A DNA stretch of 64,000 nucleotides from Aquilaria yunnanensis (taxonomy: Eukaryota > Streptophyta > Magnoliopsida > Malvales > Thymelaeaceae), in NCBI GenBank assembly GCA_039654915.1, contig CM077594.1:72348393-72412392 (forward strand), given 5' to 3'. The notes under the pieces are model-generated. The model searched no databases. It was not told the origin of the DNA and saw nothing but the letters and a program-made list of their open reading frames with translations. A program made the translations under genes and the position numbers. Shown piece by piece: positions 22,828 through 35,565 of the stretch; position 1 is the stretch's first letter, and each line of letters opens with the position of its first letter.

Positions 22828-25652
22828 TGTAGGATTTTAGGAGCCAAAAAAGTGCAGCAGAATATAACCTTAGGATCCAAGTGAAATGGCATAAACCGGG
22901 TGTGCAAAAATTTTCACACCTAATTCGGTTGAGATCTTTCACCCCACTATTGACTCCAATCACAAAACCTGAACAGTTGATGTGTTCAAGCTCTCTACAG
23001 TATCCACACGAGCCTCTTGAGATGACCATGCCTCCACCATGTCCCGATAAATGCATTTCTCTTGTGCTCACAGTGCTAGCTTACGCCCTCCAAGGAATAG
23101 TAAAAGAAGAGTGCGACTATCATTTTTGGGAGGCTAGGGCAAGGCTGTGAATTTCTCACTAGATGATGTATTTATAGTGTGACTCAACTTCCAAGCCTAA
23201 AGGGTTTCAAAACCCTAATCCAATTAGTTTTAATTTTGGGTTTAATAATGGCTCAACTCTTGGGCCAATTATTAACACGAAATTATCATGAAAGCATAAC
23301 CCAAATAAATTAGCCCATGCAGTCAAATAATCCAAATAGGCTTTATGTGTGTGACCCAATAGGCTATTACCACGTTGGCAATGACCATAAATCACGTTTA
23401 CGATAATAAGCAATGAGCGGTGTCTAGCAACACATCATTGCTACCCAAGTGACAAGATTGTCGGTGATTAGACTAAACCTTTATGATCATTGTCCGTATA
23501 TGTCATTGTCCCTTTGTCCAAGATATCAAGACTAAGCACGAGACATGGAATGTGTCACTCTCATATAGCGCCAATCTTTGGTTTCTTGATTACTGAGTAG
23601 ACTAACTTAAACTGATAACTTTGATATTGTATATCAACTCATCCAAGCATGGCCACACATTTTCTAAGTCTCACTCTATCAAGGGGCCGAAAGATATCAC
23701 TCCCGATACATAGGAGGGACAAATCGCATCTTGATCAGACAAAACCCTTTGTATGATATGTAAAATACCCAATGACCTCCTTTAAGTTCACTCAGTTGCG
23801 AGCAAGAAAAGGAAGTATCAAAGTATGTGACTCACATGTAGGGAACCTTGATGACCTTAGGTCAAAGGACTACATATACCATGATCACTATGAAAATCAC
23901 TTCTGACATTCATATAACGATCCATGTAGCATTCTCATGGTGGGTCGGTCTAGTACAAAAGTTCTCCAACTTATATCCATATGTAGACTACATATCTCAT
24001 ATTAGTCTCTATATATGCTAGTCATTATGTATTGTTGTAACCCGTTCTAGGATAATACTAGTGATGGGTTTCGGGAGCCAAACAGCACAGCGAAATTTAA
24101 CCGAAACCCTCCAGGATCCAAGTGAAACGGAGTAAACCGGGTGTTCAAAAATTTTCATACCTAATTTTCGGTTGAGATCTCTCACTCAACTGTAGAGTCG
24201 AATCACAAAACCTGAACAGTTGACATGTTCAGGCTCTCTATGGTATCCACATGAGCCTCTCGGGATCACCATGCTTCCACCATGTCCCGGTAGATGCGTT
24301 TCTCTTGCGCTCGCAGTGCTAGCTTGCGTCCTCCAAGGAATTGCAAGAGAAGAGTGCGGCTATCCTTTTGGGAGGCTAGGGCAAGGAAACCTATGAGTTT
24401 CTCACTAGAAGTTGTATTTATAGTGAGACTCAACTTCTAGGCCTAATAGGTTTCAAAGCCCTAATCCAATTAGGCTTTAATTTCAGACTTAATAATGGCT
24501 CAACTATTGGGCCCATTATTAATACGAAATTATTGAGAAACCAAAACCCAAATTATTAGCCCATGCACTCTAATGATCCAAATAGCTCTATGTGTGCAAC
24601 CCAATAGGCTCTTACCACGTTGGCAATGATCATAAATCACATTTATGATCATAAGCAATGAACGGTGTCTAGCAACACATCATTGCTACCCAAGTGACAA
24701 GATTGTCAATGATTCGACTAAACCTTTATGATCATCACCGATATATGCCATTCTCCCTTTGGCCAAGATATCAAGACTAAGCACAAGACATGGAATGTGT
24801 CACTCTCGTATAGCCCAATCTTTGGTTTCTTGATTACCGAGTAGACGAACTTAAACTGATGACATTGATATCGTATATCAACTCATCCGAGCATGGCCAT
24901 GCATTTTTCTAAGTCTTACTCTATCAAGGGGCCTAAAGATATCACTCCCGTTACATAGGAGGGACAAATCCCATCTTGATCATACAAATCCCTCTGCATG
25001 ATATGTGACATACCCAATGACCCCCTTCAAGTTCACTCAGTTACGAGCAACAAAGGAAAGTATCAAAGTATATGACTCACAGGTAGGGAACCTTGATGAT
25101 CTTAGGTTGAAGGACTACATATACCATGATCACTATGAGAATCACTTATGACACTAATATAACGATCCATGTAGTGTTCTCATGGTGGGTCGGTCCAGTA
25201 CACAAGTTCTCCAACTTGTACCCATATGTAGACTACATATCTCATATCAGTCTCCACATATGCTAGTCGTTATGTATTATTGCAACCCGCTCCACAATAA
25301 TACTAGACCAGGGACGTTTAAGAATATCGTTATTCTAGGGTTACAATTATGTTTGTTAAGTTACGCAGAAACAAAACAACAAACATAATTGTTGGATTAA
25401 TGCCTTAATAAAATATCATGACTCAATGTGCAAAAATACAATCATCTCATGATTGGCTTTTGGGCACAACACTAACAACTAGACCAGGGACATTTAAGAT
25501 TATCATTATTCTAGGGTTATAATTATGTTTATTATGTTATGCAGAAATAAAACAACAAACAAAATTACTGGATTATTGCCTTAATAAAATGTCATAACTC
25601 AATGTGCAAAAATACAATCATCTCATGATTAGCTTTTAGCACAACACTAACA
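22828..25652 (-). mobile_element. Solo LTR, LTR-A copy C (split by copy D)
   Basis: An LTR-A unit in - orientation, + strand ends TGTAGGATTTTAGG and CACTAACA, flanked by an exact 5-bp duplication GATGA (22823-22827 and 25653-25657). Own sequence is 22828-24061 plus 25483-25652, about 1404 bp; copy D sits between. Its TATA box on the - strand is at 23169-23176. It interrupts the G1 gag. The start is altered (GTAGGATTTTAGGAGCC against GGGTTTCGGGAGCC in copy D), which suggests C-to-T decay. Confidence 0.9.
24062..25477 (-). mobile_element. Solo LTR, LTR-A copy D, nested in copy C
   Basis: A 1416-bp LTR-A unit, + strand ends TGATGGGTTTCGGG and CACTAACA, with an exact duplication ACTAG at 24057-24061 and 25478-25482. 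The target lies in copy C at the AATACTAGACCAGG site, so D is younger than C. The TATA box on the - strand is at 24415-24422. The 27-nt palindrome is perfect. It appears to be among the least decayed copies. Confidence 0.92.
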
Positions 25653-25945
25653 GATGAGAGCCAATGTCCTTGCAAGATGAGGAAATGGAGCTTGTGCCCT
25701 AAGTGTAGAAGGTTCCATGGTACAAAGCCATGCACTTTGGGAACCGATGTTTTACAGCAACTATGGGTGGAATGGTCATTGGGTGAGAGAATGCCCACAA
25801 GCTCAACCCTTGCCTGGTTTGCCTAGGAATCCACTCCACGTACCACTTGTGATAGGAAATTGACCTAGTGTAGCCGTAGTAATAGTTGAGCCAGGGATCT
25901 TCACCTTGCTTAGTCAAGTGACCAAACAACTAGTCATCATTCGAG
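25653..25945 (+). pseudogene. G1 gag 3' part with zinc knuckle
   Basis: Continuation of gag after copy C. The reading includes LCPKCRRFHGTKPC and, after a frame change, CYSNYGWNGHWVRECPQ. The second is a CCHC nucleic-acid-binding knuckle (C-x2-C-x4-H-x4-C) in which the second cysteine position has changed. In life this module packages the element RNA. Then comes a proline-rich linker to the protease. Frameshifted and interrupted by stops. Confidence 0.7.
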
Positions 25946-26436
25946 GTAACTTTACTTTCCGGAATTGTAGTGTTAGAGTACTTTTTGATACTGGAGCTAC
26001 TTTTTTTATGATATCATCTACCTTGGTAAATAAATTAAAACTGTAGCATGAAATCTTCGATGAGTTGGGACTCATTAGGACTGTAATGAGGAGTTTCATT
26101 GTAAACAATGACTTGGTTACTAGGTACCCCTTGCAGTTAGGCAACCGTGATTTTTCTTGTGAGTCATGGGTTATAGAATTGAGGTCTTATGTCCTAGTGA
26201 TAGGAATGGATTGGCTAAGCAAACACAAGGTGCAAATTGACTTTACTAGTCACTCTATTGACATTACTGATGCTCAGGGAGCTAGTGTGACTTGCATAGG
26301 AGGGTTAGCTTCTAGTGCTAAGAGTTTGGACCTTAGACTTATAGATTCCATCCCCATAGTCAATGAGGAGGAATATTGTGCTTTGAATGGTATGGCCATA
26401 AGGGAAAAACTTAAGAAAATTCTTTTAGCCAATTAG
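25946..26436 (+). pseudogene. G1 aspartic protease pseudogene
   Basis: Contains VRVLFDTGATFFMIS, the retropepsin active-site motif D-T-G-A, from about 25975. It continues after a stop near 26045 through LGLIRTVMRSFIV to VLVIGMDWLSKHKVQIDF, the usual end of the gypsy protease domain (V-I-x-G-M-D-W-L). The enzyme would cut the Gag-Pol polyprotein. The open part at 26065-26436 also carries the linker to RT (EVFPVELLGLP-like words follow). The active-site triad itself is intact; the frame is not. Confidence 0.8.
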
Positions 26437-27330
26437 TTTCATGAGGTGTTTCCTGTGGAATTGCTTGGGTTGCCAGCTAAGAGGGACACTGAGTTTTCTT
26501 TTCACCCCCCAGCTTGGAGCAGAACTAATTTACATGCCACCTTACTGAATTTCAGTTCCTAAAATGGATGTGTTAAAGAATCAGTTTGAAGAACTGCTAA
26601 AGAAAGACTTTATAAGGCCTAGTGTATCATAGTGGGGAGCCTCAGTGTTGTTTGTGAAGAAGAATGATAGAACTTTGAGTCTGTGCATTGACTACAGAAA
26701 GTTGAATGCAGTAATAGTCAAGAATAAGTATCCACTTCCTGGGATTGAAGACTTGTTTGATAGGCTCAGGGGAGTGACGGTATTCGCTAGGATTGACCTT
26801 CAGTCTGGATACTTCCAGATCATGGTTAAGGAGGAAGTTATCCTGAAGACCACCTTCAGAAAAAGATATGGGCACTACAAGCAGACAGTTATCCCATTCG
26901 ATGTGACTAACACCCTGATAGTATTCATAGAAGCCATGAATAAGATCTTTACACCATTCTTGGATCGGTTTGTTAAAGTTTTTATTGATGATATCATGTT
27001 ATACTTGCGGTCTACCTAAGAGCATGAGGAACACCTTAGAATAAATTTTCAAGTGCTAAGGGATAATCAATACTATGCAAAGATATCTAGTGTGTGTTTT
27101 GGTTTGAAAGGATACAATTTCTAGGGCACACTATAAGTGCTTAGGGTTTGTCAGTTGACCCTAAAAAGGTTCAAGTAGTAGTTAAGTGGAAGAGACCAAC
27201 GATAGTTACAGAGCTCAAGAGTTTCTTAGGCTTGGCAGGCTACTATAGGAGGTTCATAGAGAAATTCTCTATTAAAGCTACACCATTGACAGGCTTGACC
27301 AAGAAAGCTCAAAAGTTTGATTAAATACCA
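26437..27330 (+). pseudogene. G1 reverse transcriptase pseudogene
   Basis: Gypsy-type RT. After a broken N-terminus (entry FHEVFPVELLGLP), the frame 26645-27019 is open and reads [47 protein letters not shown] (first catalytic Asp), then [11 protein letters not shown] with the F-x-D-D form of the catalytic motif. A stop at 27017-27019 and frame changes break the thumb part, where [15 protein letters not shown] words can still be followed near 27238-27270. It would copy element RNA into DNA from a tRNA primer. Inactive through truncating stops. Confidence 0.85.
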
Positions 27331-27738
27331 AAGTGTGAAGAGGTGTACTTGGAGTTGAAGAATAGGTTAACAAGTGCACCAATACTCATTCTACCAGATC
27401 TGAACAAGGCTTTCATGGTGTAGATAGATGCATCGGGTTCTGGTTTGGGGTGTGTATTGATGTAGGAGAATCAAGTAATTGCCTATGGCTCAAGGCAGTT
27501 GAGGCCTAATGAGTTGAACTATCCAATTCATGACCCTGAGCTAGTGGCGATAATCTTCACTCTTAAGCTTTGGAGGTGTTACTTGATGGGGAGGTCATTC
27601 AGGATTTTCATAGATCATAAAATTTTGAAATATTTGTTCACTCATAAGGACTTAAACATGAGAGAACAACAGTGGATCGAGTATTGTGCCAGCAAGGGAA
27701 ATGTAGTAGTAGATGCACTAAGCCAGAAATACACGTGA
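27331..27738 (+). pseudogene. G1 RNase H pseudogene
   Basis: RNase H domain that follows RT in gypsy elements. DASGSGLGCVLM at about 27427 holds the first catalytic Asp, followed by a stop in place of the next glutamine. Then IAYGSRQLRPNELNYPIHDPE holds the catalytic Glu, and FRIFIDHKILKYLF the next Asp. The connection GNVVVDALSQKYT ends the domain as in other gypsy elements (N-V-V-A-D-A-L-S-R). The part from 27499 to 27738 is open. Confidence 0.82.
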
Positions 27739-29090
27739 GTGGTACTACCTAAGGATCAAGCTACAAATTTCTTAGAAGGAGCAATGGGGGATTGTTTCTT
27801 GACTTTGGATGAGATTTGGCAAAACCAAGAAAGGTTCGTAGTCTACACTTTAGAGATATAGTTGGCCTAGTTGGGTAAAGTCAGGGATGCTTAGTGTAAA
27901 GATCCATTACTAAAGAATGTTTCTAGAGAAAAGACATCTGGTCTGGTGAGGAAAGAGTTCCTGTACAAGGGTGTAATGGTAGACCATAGAGATCAACTCT
28001 ATATGCCAAATGTAGAATGACTTAGGTAGTAAGTCGTATAGAAGGCTCATAGCAGTAAGTTAAATGTTCATCCTGGTGTTAGTGAGATGTACTATGATCT
28101 AAAGACACATTTTTGGTGACCAAGAATTATAAGAGATCTAGTAGGACACGTGGCAAAGTGTTTGACATGCCAAATTGTTAAGGCGGAACATCAGAAACCG
28201 ACAGGCACACTTCAGAGGTTACCTCTCCTAGAGAGGAAGTGAGGATCGATTGCAATGGACTTCCTAGTGGGGTTACCAAATACTCAGAGTCAACATGATG
28301 CTATATGGGTAGTCGTTGATAGGTTAAATAAATCGGTGCACTTTATACCCATAAAGATTACCTATACTTTGGAGAGTTGGCTTAGTTGTATGTAAAGGAG
28401 ATTGTGAGATTGTGAGGTTGCATGGTATACTGGATCAGATCATATTTGATAAGGATCCTTGGTTTGTGTCTAGGTTTTACATTGCTTTCCAAGAAGCGTT
28501 GGGAAGTAAGGTTAGTCTTGGTACTGCCTTCTATCTCGTACTGATGGATAGTCTGAAAGAATGATTGAAACTTTGGAGCATATGTTACATATGTGTGCCA
28601 TTGACTTCTGAGGAGATTAGGATTAACAATTTCTGCTTATCGAGTTTGCTTACAATAACAGTCATCAATCTATTATAGGTATGGCACCATATTAAGCTTT
28701 GTATAGTTGATGATGCATGATGCCCCATTATTGGGCAGACCCTTTAGATACGGCAGTCATCGGTCTTGAGGTCATAGTTGACACCACAACTAAGATTATT
28801 TTGATCCAGAAATGGATTAGAGTAGCCAATGACTAACAAACTAAGTATGAAAATTTGAGGAGATGCGATTTGAGCTTTCAAGTTTGAGACAAGGTACTTC
28901 TTAAAGTGTCTCCCATGAAAAGTGTTACCCAGTTTGGGCAGAGGGGTAAGTTGGCCCCTAGGTACATCGGACCTTATGAAGCCTTCAAGAAAATAAGGAT
29001 GGTTGCATATCAGTTGGCATTACCGTCAAACTCATCTTAAGTGCATAATGTGGTTAACGTTAGTCTTCTGAGAAAATGCATAGTTGAACC
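27739..29090 (+). pseudogene. G1 integrase pseudogene
   Basis: Integrase in three blocks with many stops. Zinc-binding N-terminus: HPGVSEMYYDLKTHFW near 28070-28120 and CLTCQIVKAEHQKPTG near 28160, the H-H-C-C finger. Catalytic core: [20 protein letters not shown] (first Asp), then IIFDKDPWFVSRFY (second Asp) near 28437, then SERMIETLEHML (Glu), the DD35E set. C-terminal part: KVLLKVSPMKSVTQFGQRGK and APRYIGPYEAF, the conserved GPY/F module. All catalytic residues can still be found, but in different frames. Confidence 0.82.
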
Positions 29091-29301
29091 ATGACTAGTA
29101 GTCAACCATTCGACAGTTCCCATCTAGGAGGACTTGATGTATGAAAAATGGCCTATTCAGATATTTAACGAGCAAGTTAAGAAACTTTGAACCAAATGGA
29201 TTCAAATGGTTAAGATCCTTTGGTCAAACTGTAATGAAGAGAAAGCTACTTGGGAGATGGAACAAGATATGCTGAAAAGGTATCCTAGTGTTTTTCCTTA
29301 G
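29091..29301 (+). pseudogene. G1 chromodomain-like C-terminus
   Basis: After the GPY/F module come MYEKWPIQIFNEQVKKL and KILWSNCNEEKATWEMEQDM, ending RYPSVFP and TAG at 29299-29301. This wording (V-K-V-L-W-x-N-x-x-x-E-E-A-T-W-E) is the chromodomain-type tail of chromoviruses, closest in form to the Tekay/Del lineage. In active relatives it directs insertion to heterochromatin by reading histone marks, which would fit the location in a satellite. Confidence 0.7.
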
Positions 29302-29330
29302 TTCTAGTGCAATTTTGGGGACCAAATTCC

Positions 29331-29345
29331 AAAAGGAGGGGAGAA
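29331..29345 (+). other. Polypurine tract of G1
   Basis: AAAAGGAGGGGAGAA directly before the 3' LTR start TGTTATGAC. It primes plus-strand DNA synthesis and fixes the 3' LTR start at 29346. Confidence 0.88.
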
Positions 29346-31675
29346 TGTTATGACTCTCCTAGTAGGAAGCTTGTTTGAGGAAGGTAAAGTAATTAAAACC
29401 TATTTTGAAACATTTTTTCAAGTTCACAGGGAAACAATTAGTATGTTAAACAAAGTTCACTAGGTTCTAAGGAGTTTAGGGCACCAAATAGAGTTTGGGG
29501 GTAAAATGGTAATTTTGTGTCCTGAGAGTTGGGTGAGTCCTAAGAGTTAAAAATGGGTTTTTGGAAACAAAACCATTGTTTTAAACATAACAAATCTTAA
29601 ATAAAAAAAATTTGACCAAGGTTTGATTATAGTTACTATTTAAGGAACGGGGCATTTTGCAACTTTTTATAAACTTTAGTAGCTTGGTGTTTTAAAGGAT
29701 ATAAAAACTTGGTAAAGTAAGGATAGCTACCATTTTTTCTTCAAACATAAGTTCATCGTTCACTCCTTGATTTCATCAAGAATTCATGCTCAAAACTAAG
29801 ACATTTGGGTGAAAATTGAAGCCACCAAGTGTATACATGCTTTAGGAAGTGTGATTCAAATGAATTTTCATGTTTTTGAAGCTTGGAATCATGTTTCCAG
29901 CTAAGCCCTATTTTTTATGCGGGGTAACAAATGTTTTCTTGGTGACTTCTTGTTTATTTGATGATTGGGAGTTGGGGTTTTCGTTAAAAGTTAGTAATTT
30001 GATGTCTTGTTCCTTTGTTTGCTTGGAACTTAGGTAGAACTTTGTTGAACCTTGTTTCTGTGGAAGAGTTTCTGGGTTCTTGCTTGTGAGTTGACGTCAA
30101 GGTAAGGGGGTTATGGTTTCATGCTCGATTAATGCTTTTGGAGTGTTGTTGCTTGATGAATTCAAGTATTTTTGGCAATAGTATTAGTTAGTGGGCAAGT
30201 TGGATCATGGTGGACTATGTGTTTGATAGAGCTTGGAATGATGTTTTAATGCGTCATAGTTATGCTTGTGATAGTTGCTTATGCCTTTGCAACATGTTTT
30301 ATAGGCATATGAAGCTGGAAGGGCATCCAAGCATGTTTGATATGTTCGGTAGGTATTCCAAGGTGAATGTAGCAAAACTGGCAATGTTCTAGGTTTGTAG
30401 GTGTTGGCGACGTGTCACCAATACCAGCAACACATCACCAGCACCATGCAAAACTTCCAAGAAGTTGACAACTGTGGCAATGCGTGGCAACAATTATATT
30501 AGCTGAAAATTTTGAATTTTGCTAAAGGGTTCGAGGCAAGCCCAAGGGGCTGCTTAGGGTACCTAAGGGTCAAAGTATTCCAGGGTTACACTAAGGCTTC
30601 CAAAACTCTTCCAAAACCTAGGAGTTTTGTCGACTTTCAGTGGTTACTTTTGCCATAATTAAGAAAACTAGTTAAAAAAATGCCACAATAAAGTATGACT
30701 AGTTTGGGTGAACAGTTTTGTACCATCGGTGACCTAGCTGTGCCATCAGGCATATGGTTTTGATGTGGAACCTTAGTGCACCTAGTCCGCTTTCAAGGCC
30801 TAGTTGGCATTAGTGTCACCATAGTGCCCCTGTACAATGTAAGGGAGTCTAAACTAGTGAACTTTGACTGGTTAGGTTAGTAAGCTTTGCTTGCTAGTAG
30901 ACAAGGCTTTACCTTGTAGTTCAAGGACTAGGTTGAAGACATGTCCTAAGGGACTGAAACCTATGCGCATAAGTTTAGCCTCAAGCTGTACAGGCTCACA
31001 GTAGATTGCATATGATCATATATGTGTTCTTCTTAGTATCTTTCTTGCAAGTCAAGACCCCTTACTGAGAATTCTTGAATTCACACTTCTTAGATTATGT
31101 TGTGCAAATTCTGATGTTGTTGGACCCAATAACCACTAAGGGTTGTCTTGCTAGTGTATTGTTGCAAGTACTTTACCTTGAGAATTTTTATGATTTTAGT
31201 TTTCATGGTTACTAGTTGGTTAAGTAAAAGTACTAACTATAGTATTTTTTTGGCCGCAAAGGCTCGCATTACGTGGATAGGAGTTTTGTGATTCACCACT
31301 GGGACTTATCTCCATAGTGGGAGTTAGAAGGATCTCAGTGAGAGGCCTATACATATTGTTTGCCTAGTTTTCACCTATATCAATGTTCAAAGCTTTAAAT
31401 GCTAGGGTTGCTCTTGGGTGAGGAGCATTAGCCTAGTTTTGTTGAGTACCCTCACACGGCTATTATGTGTAAAAATGAAAATAAAAAAGTTGACTTTGCA
31501 TGCTTTGACTATTTGAACTTGTTTTCTATGAAAAGTTGCTTGGCCAAGGGAATGCTTTATGATTTCCAATTATATAAGTCAAAGCATAAAGAGCATTCAT
31601 CTTACATTTTCTAGCTTAATCAACTAGATTCATGAAGCTTTCAATTGCTCACACACATAACTAGCCAGTTTCAAC
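29346..31675 (+). repeat. G1 3' LTR, main part
   Basis: Starts TGTTATGACTCTCC next to the polypurine tract. The first ~180 bp match 12460-12645 and the part from 30317 matches 20321-21670. Positions about 29523-30316 have no partner in the 5' LTR. A TATA-like box (TATAAAAA) is at 29700-29707 in that unpaired part. The LTR is cut at 31675 by LTR-A copy E and continues at 33091 and 35566. Frames here are chance. Confidence 0.88.
29700..29707 (+). promoter_or_regulatory. TATA-like box of the G1 LTR
   Basis: TATAAAAA about 355 bp into the 3' LTR. The matching region is absent from the 5' LTR, so the 5' copy lacks its presumed core promoter. Confidence 0.45.
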
Positions 31676-33090
31676 TGTAGGGTTTCGGGAGCCAAACAAG
31701 GGCAGTGGATATAAACCAAAACCCTCCAGGATCCAAGTGAAACAGGGTAAACCGGGTGTTTGAAAACTTTCATACCTAATTTTGGTTGAGATCTTTCACC
31801 CAACTATTGACTCAAACCACAAAACCTGAATAGTTGACATGTTCAACCTCTCTATGGTATCCACTCGAGCCTCTCAGGATCACCATGCCTCCACCACGTC
31901 CCGGTAGATGTGTTTCTCTTGCACTCGTAGTGCTAGCTTGCATCCTCCAAATAATAGCAAGAGAAGAGTACGGCTATTACTTTCGGTAGGCTAGGGCAAA
32001 GCTACAAATTTCACACTATATGATGTATTTAGAGTGAGACTAAACTTTCAAGCTTAATGGGTTTCAGAGCCCTAATCCAATTAGGCTTTAATTTTGGGCT
32101 TAATAACGGCTCAACTTTTGGGCCCATTGTTAACACAAAATTATCATGAAACCATAATCCAAATAAATTAGCCCATGCACTCAAATAATCCAAATAGGCT
32201 TTATGTGTGTGACCCAATAGGCTCTTTGCCACGTTGGCAATGATCATAAATCACATTTATGATCATAAGCAATGAGTGGTATCGAGCAACACATTATTGC
32301 TACCCAAGTGACAAGATCATTGGTGATTTGACTAGACCTTTATGATCATTATCCGTATATGCCATTGTCCCTTTGTCCAAGATATCAAGACTAAGCGTGA
32401 GACATGAAATGTGTCACCCTCGTATAGCCCAATCTCTGGTTTCTTGATGACCGAGTAAACCAACTTAAACTGATGACATTGATATCGTATATCAACTCAT
32501 TTGAGCATGGCCATGCATTTTCTAAGTCTCACTCTATCAAGAGGCCCGAAGATATCACTCCCTTTACATAGGAGGGACAAATCCCATCTTGATCATACAA
32601 ATCCCTCTACATGATATGTGGCATACCAAATGACCTCCTTCAAGTTCACTCAGTTACGAGCAACAGAGGGAAGTATCAAAGTATGTGACTCACATGTAGG
32701 GAACCTTGATGACCTTAGGTCAAAGGACTACATATACCATGATCACTATAAGAATCACTTATAACACCCACATAACGATCCATGTAGTGTTCTCATGGTG
32801 GGTCAGTCCAGTACACAAGTTCTCCAACTTGTACCAATATGTGGACTACATATCTCATATTAGTCTCCACATATGCTAGTCATTATGTATTATTGTAACC
32901 TGCTCCCTGATAATACTAAACTAGGGATATTTAAGATTATCATTATTCTAGGGTTATAATTATGTTTATTACGTTACGTAGACGCAAAACAACAAACATA
33001 ATTACTGGATGAATGCCTTAATAAAATGTGATGACTCAATGTGCAAAAATAAAATCATCTCATGATTCGTTTTTGGGTGCAAAACTAACA
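31676..33090 (-). mobile_element. Solo LTR, LTR-A copy E
   Basis: A 1415-bp LTR-A unit in - orientation, + strand ends TGTAGGGTTTCGGG and AAAACTAACA, flanked by TCAAC (31671-31675) and TCAAT (33091-33095), one mismatch. It interrupts the G1 3' LTR. The palindrome is perfect. The TATA position reads TATTTAGA, so the promoter box seems lost. Confidence 0.88.
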
Positions 33091-33101
33091 TCAATAGCTA
33101 T

Positions 33102-35565
33102 TGTTACCCACTTTGAGGTAGTCCGGTTATGGTGCCAAAATTGTGGATTTAAAACTCCTAGGGTTGGTATGTTCTATAGGGTTGGTATGTTCTATAGGCC
33201 ATCAGAACAAAACCCTTAGGGTACATACCCAAGTAGCCCTCTTAGGCACTATGTAAATGCATGCATATGGCTGCAAGGAAGGAAAACACTAGCACAAGCC
33301 TTAATCTTGGCTACCACACATTAGGCAATCATGCTAAGTTTAAGTAATCAGCCACTGCACCCGAAACTTCTTTCAAAAAAACTATATTTATCTAGCCATG
33401 TACCCCTGTTTTCATTACTTCATTATGAATTAAAGTATTTAATCAAACCAAGTAATATGGTTTTACATCAATAGCCCACCTATGGACCAAGTTATGGATT
33501 TTTTAAGTTGGTTACAAAATTTTGACCAAATGAACTGAAACTTAGCAAAATTTGCAACTTCATATCTTTGGCTACGGGACTCCAAATTCTAAAATTCCAA
33601 ATCCAATTCAACTTCTAGATGTGCTCTAGGTGTGGTCAAAATTTCATACCAAGATTCATTCTACATAGGGAGATATAGAACTTTGAATGCAGGGTTCAAA
33701 TTCTAGTCACTCTATAACCATTATGCCCATACAAAATTTCATAAGTGTGCAAACACTTCATTAACAAGGGGGAATCCCTATTAGGCTATCTCATACATGT
33801 CCAATACACATAAAAATTACATGCTTTTACATCTAGCAACTTTATGTTGCCAAAATAGAATTTACAAGTAAGCAGCCTATCATTCACACTTAGGCAGCTC
33901 TGCACCACATCATATACATAGCCAAAACATTACTCAAATGTTCACATACTTCTCTCATTTTACATACACTACATGTACATGCATAAATGCACTACATAAT
34001 GGTTTTAACTCAGCTAAATACACACCCTAAGTTATAGGAGTTCCAGAGACACAATGGACTCCAGAAACAGGATGTTGGACAGCTGCTGTATAACAAAATA
34101 AGCACCACCACCAAAATACGAAATGTGCTCCTAAAATCACCAAACTTTCCAGATCATAATTAGACACATAGAAGTTCATTTACCTTAAATTTTAGATGAA
34201 AAATCCAACAACAAAGGTCACGGAGAATGTGATCTTTCTATTGGACCTGAAATGGCAGAATTAAGGGGAGTAAGTTTCATTGTGAAAGTTAGTAAGGGAA
34301 ACATTTGGTTTCTTAAGGAAATGTGACCTTTATTAAAACCTGCATCCAAAGACACTAAAACACAAAACCACAATTCATATATACAAGATATAGCAACTAA
34401 ATGCAGCAGCCATTCACAATCAACAAACACATGAAATGTGGCAGCAACATAAACCATAGGTTAGTCCATAAAACATGCAATAAACTTAAGTAAATCACTC
34501 TAGCAGCCCTCTGAAAGCATAAGCTTGGCCTTAGGAGAGTTTTAACATGAGTTAGCACTAACTTTGGGCTCTAGAAACCCTTAAATTCGCTGCCATCACT
34601 GTGCACTTCACACTAGGCCACAAAACCTTCAATAAGTGCACTCCCCTCACTAAGCTTGATTCATCAATATCATGGCTCCCTTCCAAACTTAGCCCTAGCT
34701 CCATGGATTATTGAAAATAAAATAAATAATCTTTGAGAGTAAGAGAACCCTTAGCAAAATGAATAGGCTGAAGTTGAAGCTTGATGCTTGAAGTATTCAA
34801 GCAATAGCTCTAGTTTGCTTCCAATTGCTACCTTTTGCCATCAATTTCAAGCTTGGAGGTATGGTGGCTATGAAGGAGCTATGGAAGAAGTGTGGAGGAG
34901 GGTGGTGGCTAGTTGGGTCGAATATGAGAGAAGAAAAATTGAGTTTGGCTTCTTAAATTAGCTTTAGCACACTAAACATCCTTATTAGCCTTAGTCATGC
35001 TTTATGTCATTTTCTTTGCCCATAAGCACGATTTCTTTGTGCTAAACTTATTGGTCCACATTTTCCCCGCATTTTTTACTATTCTTCAAGCCATAGCCAT
35101 GTCCCCCATGGTTGGATAACCCCATAATTCCACCATTTGACTTAAGTAAAAAATTTGAACACCTTAAGGTTTACACTAAGACATTTAGGTCCTTCATGCC
35201 TTTAGGGTTTCCTTTGTCAAACTTGTCTTCCATGAGCAATTTGTTCCTCCAATAGCACTTTCATATAGTTCATATCCTTCCCATAACCCTCGATGGCTCT
35301 TTCTTGAGAGTTTTGTGATAAAGTACCTAAATTTCCAATACCTTACAAAAAGGTCCATAGGTTACTTGAAAAACAAGCAATCCGTAAGGCTTTTCTTGGG
35401 GGCCAAGTTAACAACTTAGAACACTTTTAAGGAGGTGTTCATTATACCTCTTACCCCTCATATTACCCCTCATACTTCAGTCACTATGAAGAGAATTACA
35501 CAATATAATAATTCTTGACCATTATTCCACACATTGTGTTTCTCCCATTTTGTGAGGAGGTAACA
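33102..35565 (-). mobile_element. Solo LTR, family LTR-B, copy 2
   Basis: A 2464-bp unit, + strand ends TGTTACCCAC and GAGGAGGTAACA, flanked by an exact duplication GCTAT (33097-33101 and 35566-35570). It aligns end to end with copy 1 (14529-16987). It sits in the G1 3' LTR only 11 bp from the end of LTR-A copy E. Its promoter-like box on the - strand (near 34951-34965) is altered relative to copy 1. No internal region. Confidence 0.92.
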
